Source: an uncultured Bryobacteraceae bacterium (lineage in GTDB: Bacteria; Acidobacteriota; Terriglobia; Bryobacterales; Bryobacteraceae). Taken from it: 64,000 nucleotides of DNA. Below are positions 25,608 through 35,402 of this stretch, piece after piece (the first letter of the stretch is position 1; each line of letters opens with the position of its first letter). Position numbers and translations under genes: made by a program. The notes beneath the pieces are model-generated. The model saw nothing but the letters and a program-made list of their open reading frames with translations, was not told the DNA's origin and searched no databases. The stretch spans positions 248,001-312,000 of the forward strand of contig CALDSU010000007.1 in assembly GCA_937924525.1 (NCBI GenBank), given 5' to 3'.

Positions 25608-27853
25608 ATCACACCCCATTTCCGCCGCAACAGCCACTCGGTGGCGCGCAGGCCGGCCAGCAGGAGGAATACCGCCGGCATGTCCCAGAGATCCCGTGCT
25701 TCCCGCGCCGTGATGCCCGCCTCGGAGTACGAAATCTGCTCCGGCAGTTTTTTCGCCGCGGCGGGCGTCCAATAGCGGCCGCCGGTCTGTTCGGCGAGTT
25801 TCTCCAGCAGTTCGCGGTTTTGCGCCAGGCGAAAATGTTCGGCGACCCCTTCCTCCCGGCGGAACTGCACGGTGTCGCGGCCGACCTCCTCCTCGTTGCG
25901 GCGGGCGATCACCTCGGCGACATACGCGCCCGGCTTCAACGCCGGCCAGGAGGCGGCATACACCCCCTCTTCATGAGGCGAAGGCGTCAATTCCACGGTC
26001 TCCGCCAGCCCTTCGGGACCGACGATCCGCGCCTCCACGCGCGCGTCCGCCATGGGCTGGTATTCCTTGTTCCGCACCTCGGCCCGCAGCGGCACGCGAG
26101 TTTCGTCCGACAGCACGGTTTTCGGCATGGAGGCCGACACCAAGCCGGGCGTTTCCGAGACCAGCCAGCGCGCCAACTGCCGCCAGAACATTTCGTGGGT
26201 CTGGTCTCCCGCGTCTTGCGACATCTGCCAGCGCCAGGAACCGCCCGTGGCGAACACCGCCGTCCGCCCGCGCCCGTAGGGTTGGATGACCAGCAACGGC
26301 GACTTCCGCCGTCCCGGCACACTCAAGAGCAGCAGGGGCGCCGCTCCCGGTTTCACTTCTCCCACTTCCTGATAGTCGGCCAGCAGCGGCATCTTGCGCC
26401 AGCGCTCGGCGTTGGCCGCGGGGTCGTCCACCAGCCGACAGATCAGGCTGTCGAGGCCCTGGGGGGTCAGTTCGAATCCCGCCGGGTCGCGATGGAACGT
26501 GTTCTTCCGGTCCTCGACGCGCACCGGGAGCATCTCGGCCAGTTCCGACTGGGCGTAGCCGCCGTCGCCGAGCGTCGCGCGTCCGCCGAGAAACAGGACG
26601 CCGCCGCCGCGCCGGTTGGCGAACTCCCGGATCAGCGTCTGCTGTTCCCGGGTGAAATAACTGGCTTCGCTATTGCCGATGATCAGCGCGGCGTATCCGA
26701 ATAACTCCTCCGCCCGGGCAGGGAATCCGTCCTCGAGTTCGGCGGCGTTGGCGATGCCCTGCCGATAGAACTTGTTCTGGGTGGTCCGCAGGATGGTCGT
26801 CAGTTGCAGGCTGGAGTCCTCGCCCAGCGCGCGGCGGATGAACTTAAACTCCCAGCGCGGCTCGCCTTCAAACCAGAGAATGCGCGGCTTGGCCGCCTCC
26901 ACCTGCAACACGCGCGCCACGGCGTTGTTCTTGGCGTTTACTTCGCCGGGCAGGGGTTCGAGCGTGAATTGCAGCGTCCTGACGCCCGCCGAGCCTGCGG
27001 TCAGGGTTACCGTCTGCGCGAGCGGCGCGTCCTGCTGGCGGAAGACCACGGGCACGGACGCCACCACGCGGCCGGCATCCCGCACCGTCAACTGGCTCTT
27101 GCCCCCGGTGAGCCCGTGCTGGCGAATCGTGACCTGCGCGGTGAGGCGCGATTCGGCCAGGGTGCGGACCGGAATCACGGCGTCGACGATTTCGGCGTCC
27201 GGGGAAATCACCTCCCGCCCAAAGCCCACCGGATGCACCGGGACCCGCCGCTGGCGCAACTGCTGGATGGTTTCGCGATCAATGCCGCCGGTATTGTCGG
27301 CGCCGTCCGTCAGCACGATCATCGCGCCCAAAGGCAGGGTGGCCGTATCGGCCAGCACTCCTTGCAGCGCTTCGCCGATCCGCGTAGCTGGCTGCGCGCC
27401 GGCCACGCCCAGGAGGTCGTCGATCCGTTCCGCCGCGGCGCCGAACCGGTACAACCGCACCTGGAACCGCTCGCGCAGCCGGTCCAGCATGCCGCTCTGC
27501 AACACCCCCCGCGCCTGGTCCAGCCGCGTGGTGTTTCCCTCCTGCATCGCCATGCTTCCGGAATCGTCGATGAGCACGGCGACGACATTCTGCTGCGGGC
27601 GCAACGTCGCCACGCTGAGCGCGGGATGCCAGAGCAGGAACAGCAACATCGCCGCCATCAGCGTCTGCAAAAGCCAGATCACCGCGGGCCGGCGTCCCGT
27701 CAGCCGCTTGGGACTGCGCCGCAGAAGCCACGCCAGCGCCACGCCCGCCGCCACCACGCCCAGCCCCAGCAGCCAGACCGGCCACCCGCCCAGGAGCACA
27801 AACTGGCCCCGGGAAAAGACGCTGGCCGGATACTTGAATAAAAACTCGAACAT
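25604..27853 (-). CDS. Membrane VWA protein with class-I amidotransferase-like domain
   Basis: 749 residues. Two N-terminal membrane helices (about 21-44 and 57-75), then a VWA domain with MIDAS D96-D-S98-G-S100 and GAMIVLTDGADNTGG, a beta region, and a GATase1-like domain (ILWFEGEPRWEFKFIRRAL through LLLSVPGRRKSPLLVIQPYGRGRTAVF). The conserved amidotransferase Cys is not apparent. The C-terminus ends with a membrane-like LWDMPAVFLLLAGL and a basic tail. The architecture parallels the BatA-type gene downstream. It begins 38 bases after the DUF4159 gene. Confidence 0.8.
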   Translation of the reverse strand: MFEFLFKYPASVFSRGQFVLLGGWPVWLLGLGVVAAGVALAWLLRRSPKRLTGRRPAVIWLLQTLMAAMLLFLLWHPALSVATLRPQQNVVAVLIDDSGSMAMQEGNTTRLDQARGVLQSGMLDRLRERFQVRLYRFGAAAERIDDLLGVAGAQPATRIGEALQGVLADTATLPLGAMIVLTDGADNTGGIDRETIQQLRQRRVPVHPVGFGREVISPDAEIVDAVIPVRTLAESRLTAQVTIRQHGLTGGKSQLTVRDAGRVVASVPVVFRQQDAPLAQTVTLTAGSAGVRTLQFTLEPLPGEVNAKNNAVARVLQVEAAKPRILWFEGEPRWEFKFIRRALGEDSSLQLTTILRTTQNKFYRQGIANAAELEDGFPARAEELFGYAALIIGNSEASYFTREQQTLIREFANRRGGGVLFLGGRATLGDGGYAQSELAEMLPVRVEDRKNTFHRDPAGFELTPQGLDSLICRLVDDPAANAERWRKMPLLADYQEVGEVKPGAAPLLLLSVPGRRKSPLLVIQPYGRGRTAVFATGGSWRWQMSQDAGDQTHEMFWRQLARWLVSETPGLVSASMPKTVLSDETRVPLRAEVRNKEYQPMADARVEARIVGPEGLAETVELTPSPHEEGVYAASWPALKPGAYVAEVIARRNEEEVGRDTVQFRREEGVAEHFRLAQNRELLEKLAEQTGGRYWTPAAAKKLPEQISYSEAGITAREARDLWDMPAVFLLLAGLRATEWLLRRKWGVI

Positions 27854-27891
27854 CGTTCCTTGGTGATGACTGCGGCCAGGCGACCACCGCG

Positions 27892-28683
27892 CTAGTGCGT
27901 CATGGAATAAATGATGTAATTAATCGCCATCCGGTAGGCTTGCGAGGCGTATTTCTCCGGGTAGGTCGGATCGTCTGCCCACTCCCAGGCGTCTCCGTTG
28001 TCCTGGTTAAAACAAATCCCCATCATCACCCGGCCTTGGTCGTCATACACGCCGCGCCAATGGGGCTCCACGCCATCCTTTTCGTACGTCCGAAAATAGG
28101 GGCGGTTTACAATGCCAGGCACCTGCATCATATCGTCGAGGTCCCAGAGCACGTGAAAAATGGGGTCGCTGCGCTCGATTTCCACCACCGGGCGGTCCGG
28201 AAACACCCGGCTGAGGCTCGCCATGAAGACTTCCCATTCATCGCTCCCGTGAAAATCGTCCGCCATCAGGAAGCCGCCACGCAGCAGATACTCTCTCAGT
28301 TTCTTGCACTGGGCGTCCGTCAAAGTCCAGTGCCCGGGCTCGACGACGTAGACCCACGGGTAATCAAAGATCTTGTCGTCGTCCAGCGAAACCACTTCCT
28401 CCACCGAGCGGGCGTGAATGCGGGTCAGTCGCCGCAGTCCCTGGAGGAACTGGCGGTCGGCCTTGGGATAATCGATGGTCCAATAGCCGGCGTAGCCCCA
28501 GAACCGACCCGAGGGATAGCGGAGGCGGGCAAATACGAACTCCGTCTTTTCGCCCGCGTCGGCGGGCATGGGCGCGTCGTCTTCGTCGGAGAAGAAGCGA
28601 AAGCCTCCCCGCTGGGCGTACGCCGCGCCAACGATGCAAAGCAACGCTGCGCTCGCCGCAATACCCGCGCGGATGGCGTTCAT
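27892..28683 (-). CDS. DUF4159 domain protein, exported
   Basis: 263 residues with a signal peptide (IAASAALLCIVGAAYAQ) and a DUF4159 domain: FVFARLRYPSGRFWGY, DYPWVYVVEPGHWTLTD, LREYLLRGGFLMADDFHG and the late RMAINYIIYSMTH. DUF4159 resembles an inactive amidotransferase-type fold and is repeatedly found beside MoxR/BatA genes; its function is unknown. It is the first gene of the eight-gene unit. AAGGAAG precedes the ATG, and a TATGCT that could be a -10 lies about 20 bases further upstream. Confidence 0.83.
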   Translation of the reverse strand: MNAIRAGIAASAALLCIVGAAYAQRGGFRFFSDEDDAPMPADAGEKTEFVFARLRYPSGRFWGYAGYWTIDYPKADRQFLQGLRRLTRIHARSVEEVVSLDDDKIFDYPWVYVVEPGHWTLTDAQCKKLREYLLRGGFLMADDFHGSDEWEVFMASLSRVFPDRPVVEIERSDPIFHVLWDLDDMMQVPGIVNRPYFRTYEKDGVEPHWRGVYDDQGRVMMGICFNQDNGDAWEWADDPTYPEKYASQAYRMAINYIIYSMTH

Positions 28684-28765
28684 TCCCAGCTTCCTTTTGG
28701 CCTCAGCATAACATGACGCGCCGGAAGGCGATCCGTTGCGGAGAAAGCGCCGCTCACGAGCCCGG

Positions 28766-31165
28766 CTATTCTTTCAGCTCCGCAATCGTCGCTCCCGCCC
28801 CGCCTTCCTGGGGCGAGGCTTCATAGAAGCGCGCGACGTGCGGATGCGCCCGTAGCAGGTCGGCAATGGCCCGTTTCAACACCCCCATGCCATGGCCGTG
28901 CACGATGCGCACCCGGCTGGCGGTGGCCATCACCGCCGCGTCCAGGAAGCGGTCGACCTCCTCGCAGGCTTCGTCGGCGTGCTTGCCGATCACGTTGATC
29001 TCCTGGTGCAAGGGGCGCAGTTCCGGCGCGGGTTGAAACCGCACGTTGCGGGGCAGGCGGGGCGCTTCGCTTTCCGCGGGAAGCACTTCCAGGACCTCGT
29101 CCGCCGAGACCTGCATGCGGAGAAACCCGGCCTCGACTTCAATCTTGCCCCCGGACAGTTTGCGGCGCACCCGGGCGATGTCCCGGAGTCCTTTCAGCCG
29201 CACGCGCGCGCCCTCTTCCATGCGGGGCGCCGGAACGGGAATCCCCGCCGCGTTCGCCAGCACAGCGGCCTGGAACTCCTCCCGCAACTCCCGCCGCACG
29301 CGCGCGGTCTGGCGCTGGGCCTGGCTGGCCGCCTTGCGCGTCTCCGCCGATTCCCGGATCCTCTCAAGCGTCGAGTGCGCATCGTTTTCGAACCGGGCCA
29401 GCACCTGTTCCATGCGTTTTTCCAATTCGCGGATTTTCGCGGATTCCTTCTCTTCCCACTCCTGCTTCAACGCGCGCTCACGCTCGATCAGTTCCTGCTG
29501 ACGCCGGCGAAGGTCCGCTTCCAGCGCCGCCACCGATGCCAGGCGCGCGTGCAAATCGGCGAGGAAACGCGCCAGGTCCTGCTCGCGCGTCGACATCGCC
29601 CGCCGCGCCCGCTCCATCAGCGCCGCCGGCATGCCGAGGCGCGTCGCCACATCGAGCCCCGCCGACTTGCCCGGCACGCCCACCGCCAGCCGGTAGGTCG
29701 GCTCGAACGTATCCTCGTCAAAACCCATGGACGCATTGACTACGCCGGGCGTGTTGGCGCCGTACAACTTGAGCGGCAGCAGGTGCGTGGAGGCCAGGGT
29801 GAATGCGCCGGCCTCCCGGAAATGATCCACCACCGCGACGCCGAGCGCCCCGCCCTCTTCCGGATCCGTCGCCGCGCCCAACTCGTCCAGCAGCACCAGC
29901 GCCACGGGCGCCGCGGCGAGCACCATGTCGCGTATGTGCGAGATGTGCGCCGAGAAGGTGCTCAGGCTTTCCTGGATCGACTGGTTATCGCCGATGTCGG
30001 CCAGCACCTGGTCGAAGACCGGGAATTCCGCTTCCGCGGCCGGCGCCGGAATCCCGGCGTGCGCCATCAGCGCCAGCAGCCCCACGGTCTTCAGCGTCAC
30101 GGTCTTGCCGCCGGTGTTGGGACCGCTGATGACCAGCGTGCGGCGTTCCGCATCCAGTTCGAGCGAAAACGGGACCACGGCTTTCCGTTTCCGGCGAAGG
30201 ACATCCTCGAGCAGTGGGTGCCGCGCCTCGCGCAGGCGCAACCGGGGAGCGCCGGGCGGGCTGAAGACCGGCCGCGCACAGTCGAACTCCACCGCGAAGC
30301 GGCCCTTGGCGAAGACGACCTCCAGGTCCGCCAGCGTGTCCAGAGTACGCCGGATCGGCTCGGCGTAGCGGCGCAGCCGCTCGCTCATCTCCCGGGCGAT
30401 CCGGTGGCATTCCCGTGCTTCCTCTTCCGTCAGCCGCACCAGGTCATTGTTCAGGCCGATGGTCTCCAGCGGCTCGACAAACAGAGTATGGCCGCTCGAA
30501 CTGGCGCCATGAATCACGCCGTCGATGCGCTTGCGCTGCCCGGAGATCACCGGCACTACGAAGCGGTCGTTCCGGATGGTGACCAGTTGGTCCTGCAACA
30601 CCCCCTCTTCGCCGTGCTGCTTCAGGAAGCGTTCGAGGGAGTCCTGGATGGCCTTCTTCTGTTTTTCGATCTCGCGGCGGAGGCGGGACAGCGCGACGCT
30701 TGCGTGATCGGCCAGCCTGCCGCCGGGCAGAATCTTGCCTCCCAGGTCTTGGAGCACCGGCCGGAAATCGCCGATTTCCTCGGCGCGCCGGCCCAGGCGC
30801 GGGAATCTGGCGGCGGCCGCGCTCAGGCTGATCCGGATGGACCCTGCCCGGTCCAGGACCGCCAGAACCTCGAAGATCTCCAGCGGGTCCAGCACCGCGC
30901 CCTCCATGCGCAGCTTGTGGCAGGAGGCCGTGATTTCGGGCAGGTCGCGGAAATCCACCCGCGGGAGGCCCGCGCCCGGCTGCCCCGCGGCGCGCAGATA
31001 ACCCGCGGCTTCCTCCGCTTCGGCCAGTTCGCGTTCCGCCCGGTCCCGTTCGCCGTGGGGCGTCAGCCCCTCCAGCCGCGCGTGACCCATGGGACTGGCT
31101 ACGTAACGGCGGAGCAAATCGACGAGCAGGTCGAACTCCAGGATCTCGGCGCTGGTCTTCAGCAT
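28766..31165 (-). CDS. mutS2: MutS2 family DNA-binding ATPase/endonuclease
   Basis: 799 residues, normal length for the family. MutS core and clamp helices precede the ATPase: Walker A SGPNTGGKTVTLKT, SIQESLSTFSAHI, Walker B VLLDELGAATDPEEGGAL and ASTHLLPLK. A KOW-like region (about 640-700) and a C-terminal Smr domain follow, with HGHGMGVLKRAI. The Smr start reads INVIGKHADEA where many have LDLRG, so nuclease activity is not certain. Known MutS2 proteins suppress homologous recombination or rescue collided ribosomes. The start overlaps the NUDIX stop by seven bases. Confidence 0.93.
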   Translation of the reverse strand: MLKTSAEILEFDLLVDLLRRYVASPMGHARLEGLTPHGERDRAERELAEAEEAAGYLRAAGQPGAGLPRVDFRDLPEITASCHKLRMEGAVLDPLEIFEVLAVLDRAGSIRISLSAAAARFPRLGRRAEEIGDFRPVLQDLGGKILPGGRLADHASVALSRLRREIEKQKKAIQDSLERFLKQHGEEGVLQDQLVTIRNDRFVVPVISGQRKRIDGVIHGASSSGHTLFVEPLETIGLNNDLVRLTEEEARECHRIAREMSERLRRYAEPIRRTLDTLADLEVVFAKGRFAVEFDCARPVFSPPGAPRLRLREARHPLLEDVLRRKRKAVVPFSLELDAERRTLVISGPNTGGKTVTLKTVGLLALMAHAGIPAPAAEAEFPVFDQVLADIGDNQSIQESLSTFSAHISHIRDMVLAAAPVALVLLDELGAATDPEEGGALGVAVVDHFREAGAFTLASTHLLPLKLYGANTPGVVNASMGFDEDTFEPTYRLAVGVPGKSAGLDVATRLGMPAALMERARRAMSTREQDLARFLADLHARLASVAALEADLRRRQQELIERERALKQEWEEKESAKIRELEKRMEQVLARFENDAHSTLERIRESAETRKAASQAQRQTARVRRELREEFQAAVLANAAGIPVPAPRMEEGARVRLKGLRDIARVRRKLSGGKIEVEAGFLRMQVSADEVLEVLPAESEAPRLPRNVRFQPAPELRPLHQEINVIGKHADEACEEVDRFLDAAVMATASRVRIVHGHGMGVLKRAIADLLRAHPHVARFYEASPQEGGAGATIAELKE

Positions 31166-31602
31166 GGGCCCTCCGCGCGGGGCGGTACGGGTGGAGGTTC
31201 CGCGCCCTGAAGCATGCGATATGCCCGCTCGATCACCGGCGTGGTGCCCTCCGTGATCGAAAACTCGCCCAGCCGGGCCAGCGGAATCCAGGCGACCCGG
31301 CTCGCATCGTCCTGCGCCGCCAGATGGCCGCCGGTCACCCGGCAGACGTAGTCGACCAGCACATAGTGATATTCCGGGCGGCCGCCGGCGTCGCGCAAAA
31401 TCCGCTCGAAGATCTCGGCGATAAACTCGGGCTCGATGTGGAGACCCGTCTCCTCGGCAACCTCCCGGCGGACCGCCGCCGCCAGCGTCTCCCCGGCCTC
31501 CACCACGCCGCCGGGCAGCGACCAGTAACCTTTCAAAGGCTCGCGTCCGCGTTCCACCAACAGCACTTCACTGCCGGAAAACAGGATCGCGCCCACCCCC
31601 AA
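31159..31602 (-). CDS. NUDIX hydrolase
   Basis: About 147 residues with a complete Nudix box: GGVVEAGETLAAAVRREVAE followed by ETGL, which binds the catalytic metal for hydrolysis of nucleoside diphosphates linked to another group. The substrate is unknown. The start is uncertain: a TTG gives this length, and a GTG six bases downstream would begin VGAILF, the usual first strand. It overlaps mutS2 and follows the SMP-30 gene by 31 bases. Confidence 0.88.
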   Translation of the reverse strand: MGVGAILFSGSEVLLVERGREPLKGYWSLPGGVVEAGETLAAAVRREVAEETGLHIEPEFIAEIFERILRDAGGRPEYHYVLVDYVCRVTGGHLAAQDDASRVAWIPLARLGEFSITEGTTPVIERAYRMLQGAEPPPVPPRAEGPC

Positions 31603-31633
31603 AATTGGCCGCGGGGGGTAGCGGCGGGAATCG

Positions 31634-32512
31634 CTAATAATTCATCGCTCCTTTGACGGTCAGGCGGATGCGATAAAGCGACGTGCGCGCGGTGATGTAC
31701 AGCGTCATCCGGTCCGCGCCGCCGAATTCGCAGTTGGAGGGCGGTTCGCCGAGTTCCCAGGACGCCAGCTTGGCTCCCTCGGGCGAATAGACAGTCAATC
31801 CGTTGGCGGCGACGTACACGTTGTCCTTCTCATCCAGTCGGATGCCGCCCGGGGGACCGTCGATGCCGGAAACGAACACTCGCTCGGCGGAGGCCTTGCC
31901 GTCCTTGTCCAGCGTAAACATGCGGATGTTCCGCTCGTCGGCATTCGCCACAAACAACCGCCGCCCGTCCGCGGACAGGGCAAGGCCATGCGGCCGGGTC
32001 TTCCACCGGGCGAGGGTCGCCAGCGGGCCGCGCGGCGGCACATGAAAGACGCCGTGGAAATCCAGTTCGCGGGCGTCCGCCTGCTTGCCGAAGGCGGGGT
32101 CGGTGAAAAAAACATGCCCGTCCTTCCGCACCGCGATCTCGTTCGGCGCGTTCAGCCGTTTGCCTTCCCAAGCGGCGGCCACGATCTCGATTTGTCCCCG
32201 GCGGTCCAGGCGCACCACGCGCCGCGCATGCGTTTCGCAAGTGTAGAGACGGCCCTGCGCGTCAAAGGCGTTTCCGGCGGGACCGTTGGCGTCCGGCCGG
32301 TACGACTCCGAGCGGCTGCCCGGCGTCAGCTTGCGCAACTCCCCCTTCGCGGTGTCGCTGAACACCAAGAAGCCCTCGCGGGACCAGGCCGGTCCCTCCG
32401 CGTACTCGAAACCGGCGTCGACCCGCTCGATGGAGATCTTCCCTAAATCCTGCCCGCCGGCCAGGACGGGAGCGGCGAGTCCGACAAAGCCGCGGCGCGT
32501 CAGTTTCATCAC
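31634..32512 (-). CDS. SMP-30/gluconolactonase-like protein, Tat-exported
   Basis: 292 residues starting with a twin-arginine-like signal (KLTRRGFVGLAAPVLAGG). A six-bladed propeller of the SMP-30 type follows: AEGPAWSREGFLVFSD, RLNAPNEIAVRKDGHVFFTDP, RPHGLALSADGRRLFVAN and PPGGIRLDEKDNVYVAAN. The metal-binding glutamate (AEGP), asparagines (APNE) and aspartate positions are in place. Members hydrolyse sugar lactones. Its ATG overlaps the BON gene stop by four bases, so it is co-translated with a housekeeping block. Confidence 0.85.
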   Translation of the reverse strand: MMKLTRRGFVGLAAPVLAGGQDLGKISIERVDAGFEYAEGPAWSREGFLVFSDTAKGELRKLTPGSRSESYRPDANGPAGNAFDAQGRLYTCETHARRVVRLDRRGQIEIVAAAWEGKRLNAPNEIAVRKDGHVFFTDPAFGKQADARELDFHGVFHVPPRGPLATLARWKTRPHGLALSADGRRLFVANADERNIRMFTLDKDGKASAERVFVSGIDGPPGGIRLDEKDNVYVAANGLTVYSPEGAKLASWELGEPPSNCEFGGADRMTLYITARTSLYRIRLTVKGAMNY

Positions 32513-32778
32513 CCCACGCGCAACTGGTTGATCACCTGCTTGACGCCCTTGACCTTCTTGGCCAGTTTCTCCGCGCGGTCGCGAAGCTTTTCGGAGGCGA
32601 CGATGCCCTTGAGGGTGACCACCCCCTCGTTCACCTCGACTTCAAGCTGATGGCCTTTCACCTGCGGGTCGCTGGTCAGACGCCGCCGCACCTGGTCGAA
32701 GATAATATCGTCGTCCGGCGCTTGCGCCCACAGCAGCGCGGGCGCCGCGGCGGCCATCAGAAAAAATCTACGTTCCAT
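32509..32778 (-). CDS. BON domain protein
   Basis: 89 residues: a signal peptide (FFLMAAAAPALLWAQ) and a single BON domain (IFDQVRRRLTSDPQVKG, VNEGVVTLKGIVASEKLRDRAE, VKGVKQVINQL). BON domains bind phospholipid or peptidoglycan surfaces in the periplasm, as in OsmY and BamE-like settings. The start lies inside the 3' end of era (11-base overlap). Single-BON proteins have no fixed function. Confidence 0.85.
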   Translation of the reverse strand: MERRFFLMAAAAPALLWAQAPDDDIIFDQVRRRLTSDPQVKGHQLEVEVNEGVVTLKGIVASEKLRDRAEKLAKKVKGVKQVINQLRVG

Positions 32779-33694
32779 CTCCGCCCGCCATTGTACGCCA
32801 GTCGAGCGCGTTCAGAAAGGCCGGATTCTCGCGCCAGTTCTCCCTTACTTTGACGTGCAGGCCCAGAAAAAAGCGGCGGCCCAACAGCCGCTCGGCTTCC
32901 TCCCGCGCCCGCGTCCCCACGCGCTTGATCCGCTCGCCGCCCGCGCCGATGAGGATCGCTTTCTGCCCGTCGCGCTCCACGTAGACCGTCGCCGCCACGC
33001 GCGTGATTTGGGGCGTGTCTTCCCACTGGTCCACCACCACGGTGACCGCGTGGGGGATCTCCTGGCGCGTTTCGTGCAACACCCGCTCGCGAATCAGTTC
33101 GGCCAACAGGAACCGCTCCGGCTGATCGGTCAGATGGTCCGGCGGGAAATACGCCGGTCCCTCGGGCAGCGCGCGGAAAATCGCCCGCCGCAACTCGTCC
33201 ACGCCCTCGCCGGTGCGCGCGGACACCGGCCAGAATTCCTGAAACTCGTGCAGGGTCCGGTATGCGTCCAGCACGGGCAGGAGCGCGGACTTCGGCTGCA
33301 CCAGGTCGATTTTGTTCAGCACCGCGAAAACCGGCGTCGCGGCGCGCGCCACCAGGGCGACCGCCTCCCGGTCTTCCGCCCGGATCTCCCGGCGGGCGTC
33401 GGCGACGAACAGCAGCAGGTCGCGTTCCGCCAAAGCTTCGCGCACCGCCTGCATCATTCGCTGGTGGATCAAGGCCTTTCCCTGGTGGATGCCCGGCGTA
33501 TCAAGAAACACCGCCTGGCCGTCCTCCGTGGTCAGCACGCCCTGAATCGTGGTGCGGGTGGTCTGCGGCTTGGGAGCGACGATGGCCACCTTGCTCCCCA
33601 CCAGCGCGTTCAGCAGCGAGGATTTCCCCGCGTTCGGCCGGCCCACCAGCGAAACGAACCCCGAAACAAATCCCGGCTTAGTTGTTTCCGTCAT
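32768..33694 (-). CDS. era: GTPase Era
   Basis: 308 residues. G1 GRPNAGKSS, G2 around TTRTTIQG, G3 DTPGIHQG, G4 NKID and a C-terminal KH domain with IGAGGERIKRVGTRAREEAERL. Era binds the 3' end of 16S rRNA and helps 30S assembly. The ATG overlaps the 3' end of the CNNM gene by 17 bases; phoH, ybeY, CNNM and era form the conserved block found in many bacteria. Confidence 0.96.
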   Translation of the reverse strand: MTETTKPGFVSGFVSLVGRPNAGKSSLLNALVGSKVAIVAPKPQTTRTTIQGVLTTEDGQAVFLDTPGIHQGKALIHQRMMQAVREALAERDLLLFVADARREIRAEDREAVALVARAATPVFAVLNKIDLVQPKSALLPVLDAYRTLHEFQEFWPVSARTGEGVDELRRAIFRALPEGPAYFPPDHLTDQPERFLLAELIRERVLHETRQEIPHAVTVVVDQWEDTPQITRVAATVYVERDGQKAILIGAGGERIKRVGTRAREEAERLLGRRFFLGLHVKVRENWRENPAFLNALDWRTMAGGDGT

Positions 33695-34949
33695 GTTTCA
33701 CCGCTGGCGCGGCCCGCAGCCGGACCGATTCCACGCGCAACCCGTTGCTGGCGAGCACTTCAATGCGCAGGCCGTTCTTCTCTACCGCTTCACCGGGCTG
33801 CGGCACATGGCCCAGCCACTCGCTGACCAGTCCGCCCACGGTCGTCGACTCCGGTTCCCCGCTCAGCCGGACGTCAAACAACTCGTCCAGGCGGCTCACG
33901 TCGAAGCTGCCGGAGACCACGCAGGCGCCATCTTCTTCCCGGGTGATGTCCGTGGCGGGCTCGTGCTCGTCCCGGATCTCGCCGACGATCACCTCCACCA
34001 GGTCTTCCATCGAAGCCAGCCCGGCGGTGTTGCCGTACTCATCCACCACGATCACCAGGTGGGTGTTCTTCTCCTGCATCTCCCGCAGCAGGTCGTTGAC
34101 CGGTTTGGTTTCCGGGACGAACCGCACGGGGCGCGCCAGTTCCCGGACGGTTTTGGCGCGGCGCGACTCTTCGTCGAGTTCGAACATGTCGCGCACGTGA
34201 ACGTAGCCGATGATGTCGTCGATGGTCGTTTCGTAAACGGGGATGCGCGAGAACTGTTCGTGAATCACCAATTGCCGCAACTCGTCCAGTCCCGCCGAAG
34301 CGCGAATCGCCACGATCGCTGGGCGCGGCGTCATCACTTCCCGCACGGTCTTGTCGCCGAACTCGACGACCGACTGTAACAGCTTGCGGTCTTCCTCTTC
34401 GATCAGCCCCTCCTCGGCGCCGGCCTCGATCAACGCCTCCACCGCCTCGGTGGAGGTGATCGCCTCCTCCTGCGCGGCCTTTTCCTCGGCGGTGTCCATC
34501 AGCGACTGAATGATCTCCAGCGGCGCCACCAGCGGGCGGGCCAGCAGCGCCAGGGTCTTCAGCAGTGGCACGAACGGGGCCAGCCAGGCGCCCTGCGTGC
34601 GGCGGTACAGCGCCTGCGGCAGCACGTACGCCGCCGCCATCATGGCGATCCACGCCGCGAGGGATCCTTCCGCCAGGGTCATGGGCGACGGCGTCCGGCC
34701 CCAGGAGAGCGCCGCGTACACCGCCACGCCCAGGAGCAGAATGAGACTGTGCTTGATCAACGAGAAGGAGAGTACGCCGCGCTCCAGCCGCAGGCCGAAC
34801 TCGTCCTCCCACCGCTCCTTGAACAGGTCGAGCGCCGGCAGGTCGCGCGGCCGCAGCCGCTGGCTCTCCAGATACAGAATCTGCACGAAGCTCACCAGCA
34901 CCAGCAGCACCGCCAGCACAGCGATCAACAACAACAAAAGCGCGATCAA
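33678..34949 (-). CDS. CNNM/HlyC-CorC family protein (DUF21 and CBS domains)
   Basis: 423 residues: a DUF21 membrane domain with three to four helices (about 1-160), a CBS pair (about 205-330; MTPRPAIVAIRASAG and FVPETKPVNDLL) and a C-terminal CorC_HlyC domain (about 345-415). The family includes magnesium/cobalt efflux and CNNM-type Mg transporters. The start is a TTG whose last two bases share the TGA stop of ybeY (TTGA), so translation is coupled. Position between ybeY and era is the conserved one. Confidence 0.9.
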   Translation of the reverse strand: MIALLLLLIAVLAVLLVLVSFVQILYLESQRLRPRDLPALDLFKERWEDEFGLRLERGVLSFSLIKHSLILLLGVAVYAALSWGRTPSPMTLAEGSLAAWIAMMAAAYVLPQALYRRTQGAWLAPFVPLLKTLALLARPLVAPLEIIQSLMDTAEEKAAQEEAITSTEAVEALIEAGAEEGLIEEEDRKLLQSVVEFGDKTVREVMTPRPAIVAIRASAGLDELRQLVIHEQFSRIPVYETTIDDIIGYVHVRDMFELDEESRRAKTVRELARPVRFVPETKPVNDLLREMQEKNTHLVIVVDEYGNTAGLASMEDLVEVIVGEIRDEHEPATDITREEDGACVVSGSFDVSRLDELFDVRLSGEPESTTVGGLVSEWLGHVPQPGEAVEKNGLRIEVLASNGLRVESVRLRAAPAVKHDGNN

Positions 34950-35395
34950 GATTTCGTCCGTTCAATCAGTCCGGCGGGCAGGCCCAGCCGGGCGCGCCAG
35001 CGGGTCTCCGCCCGGGCCATGCGGCCCCGGTCGCGCTCGTGGTCCATGCCCGTCAGGTGCAGCACGCCGTGCAGCATCAGAATCCGGATCTCGTCCTCCA
35101 CCCGGTGACCGTAGCGCGCCGCCTGCTCGCGGGCGCGCTCCGCCGAGATGGCCAATTCCCCCAGGAACGCGCGGCCGGGTTCGTCCGATTCCGGAAAGGA
35201 AAGCACGTCCGTCGGGTAATCCTGTCCCCGGAATTGACGGTTCAGCCGCCGCAACTCGCGATCGTCGGTGATCAGGCAGTGGAACCCCCGCCCCTGCCCT
35301 GTGGTCTCCCGTAATTGCCGGGCGAACGCCTCCAGGCCGCGGCGCACCAGGCGGCCGGCGCGACGATAAGAGACCAATCTATCGCTATCCGGCAT
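34946..35395 (-). CDS. ybeY: Endoribonuclease YbeY (rRNA maturation factor)
   Basis: 149 residues with the zinc-binding signature H109-GVL-H113-LTGMD-H119 in MLHGVLHLTGMDH and upstream YPTDVLSFP. YbeY takes part in 16S rRNA 3'-end processing and 70S quality control. It starts seven bases after phoH. Confidence 0.94.
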   Translation of the reverse strand: MPDSDRLVSYRRAGRLVRRGLEAFARQLRETTGQGRGFHCLITDDRELRRLNRQFRGQDYPTDVLSFPESDEPGRAFLGELAISAERAREQAARYGHRVEDEIRILMLHGVLHLTGMDHERDRGRMARAETRWRARLGLPAGLIERTKS

Positions 35396-35402
35396 GGAAA
35401 TT

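Noticed and set aside
28892-31210. 772-codon plus-strand ORF
   Set aside because: Antisense shadow of mutS2; the sense strand has all ATPase and Smr motifs.
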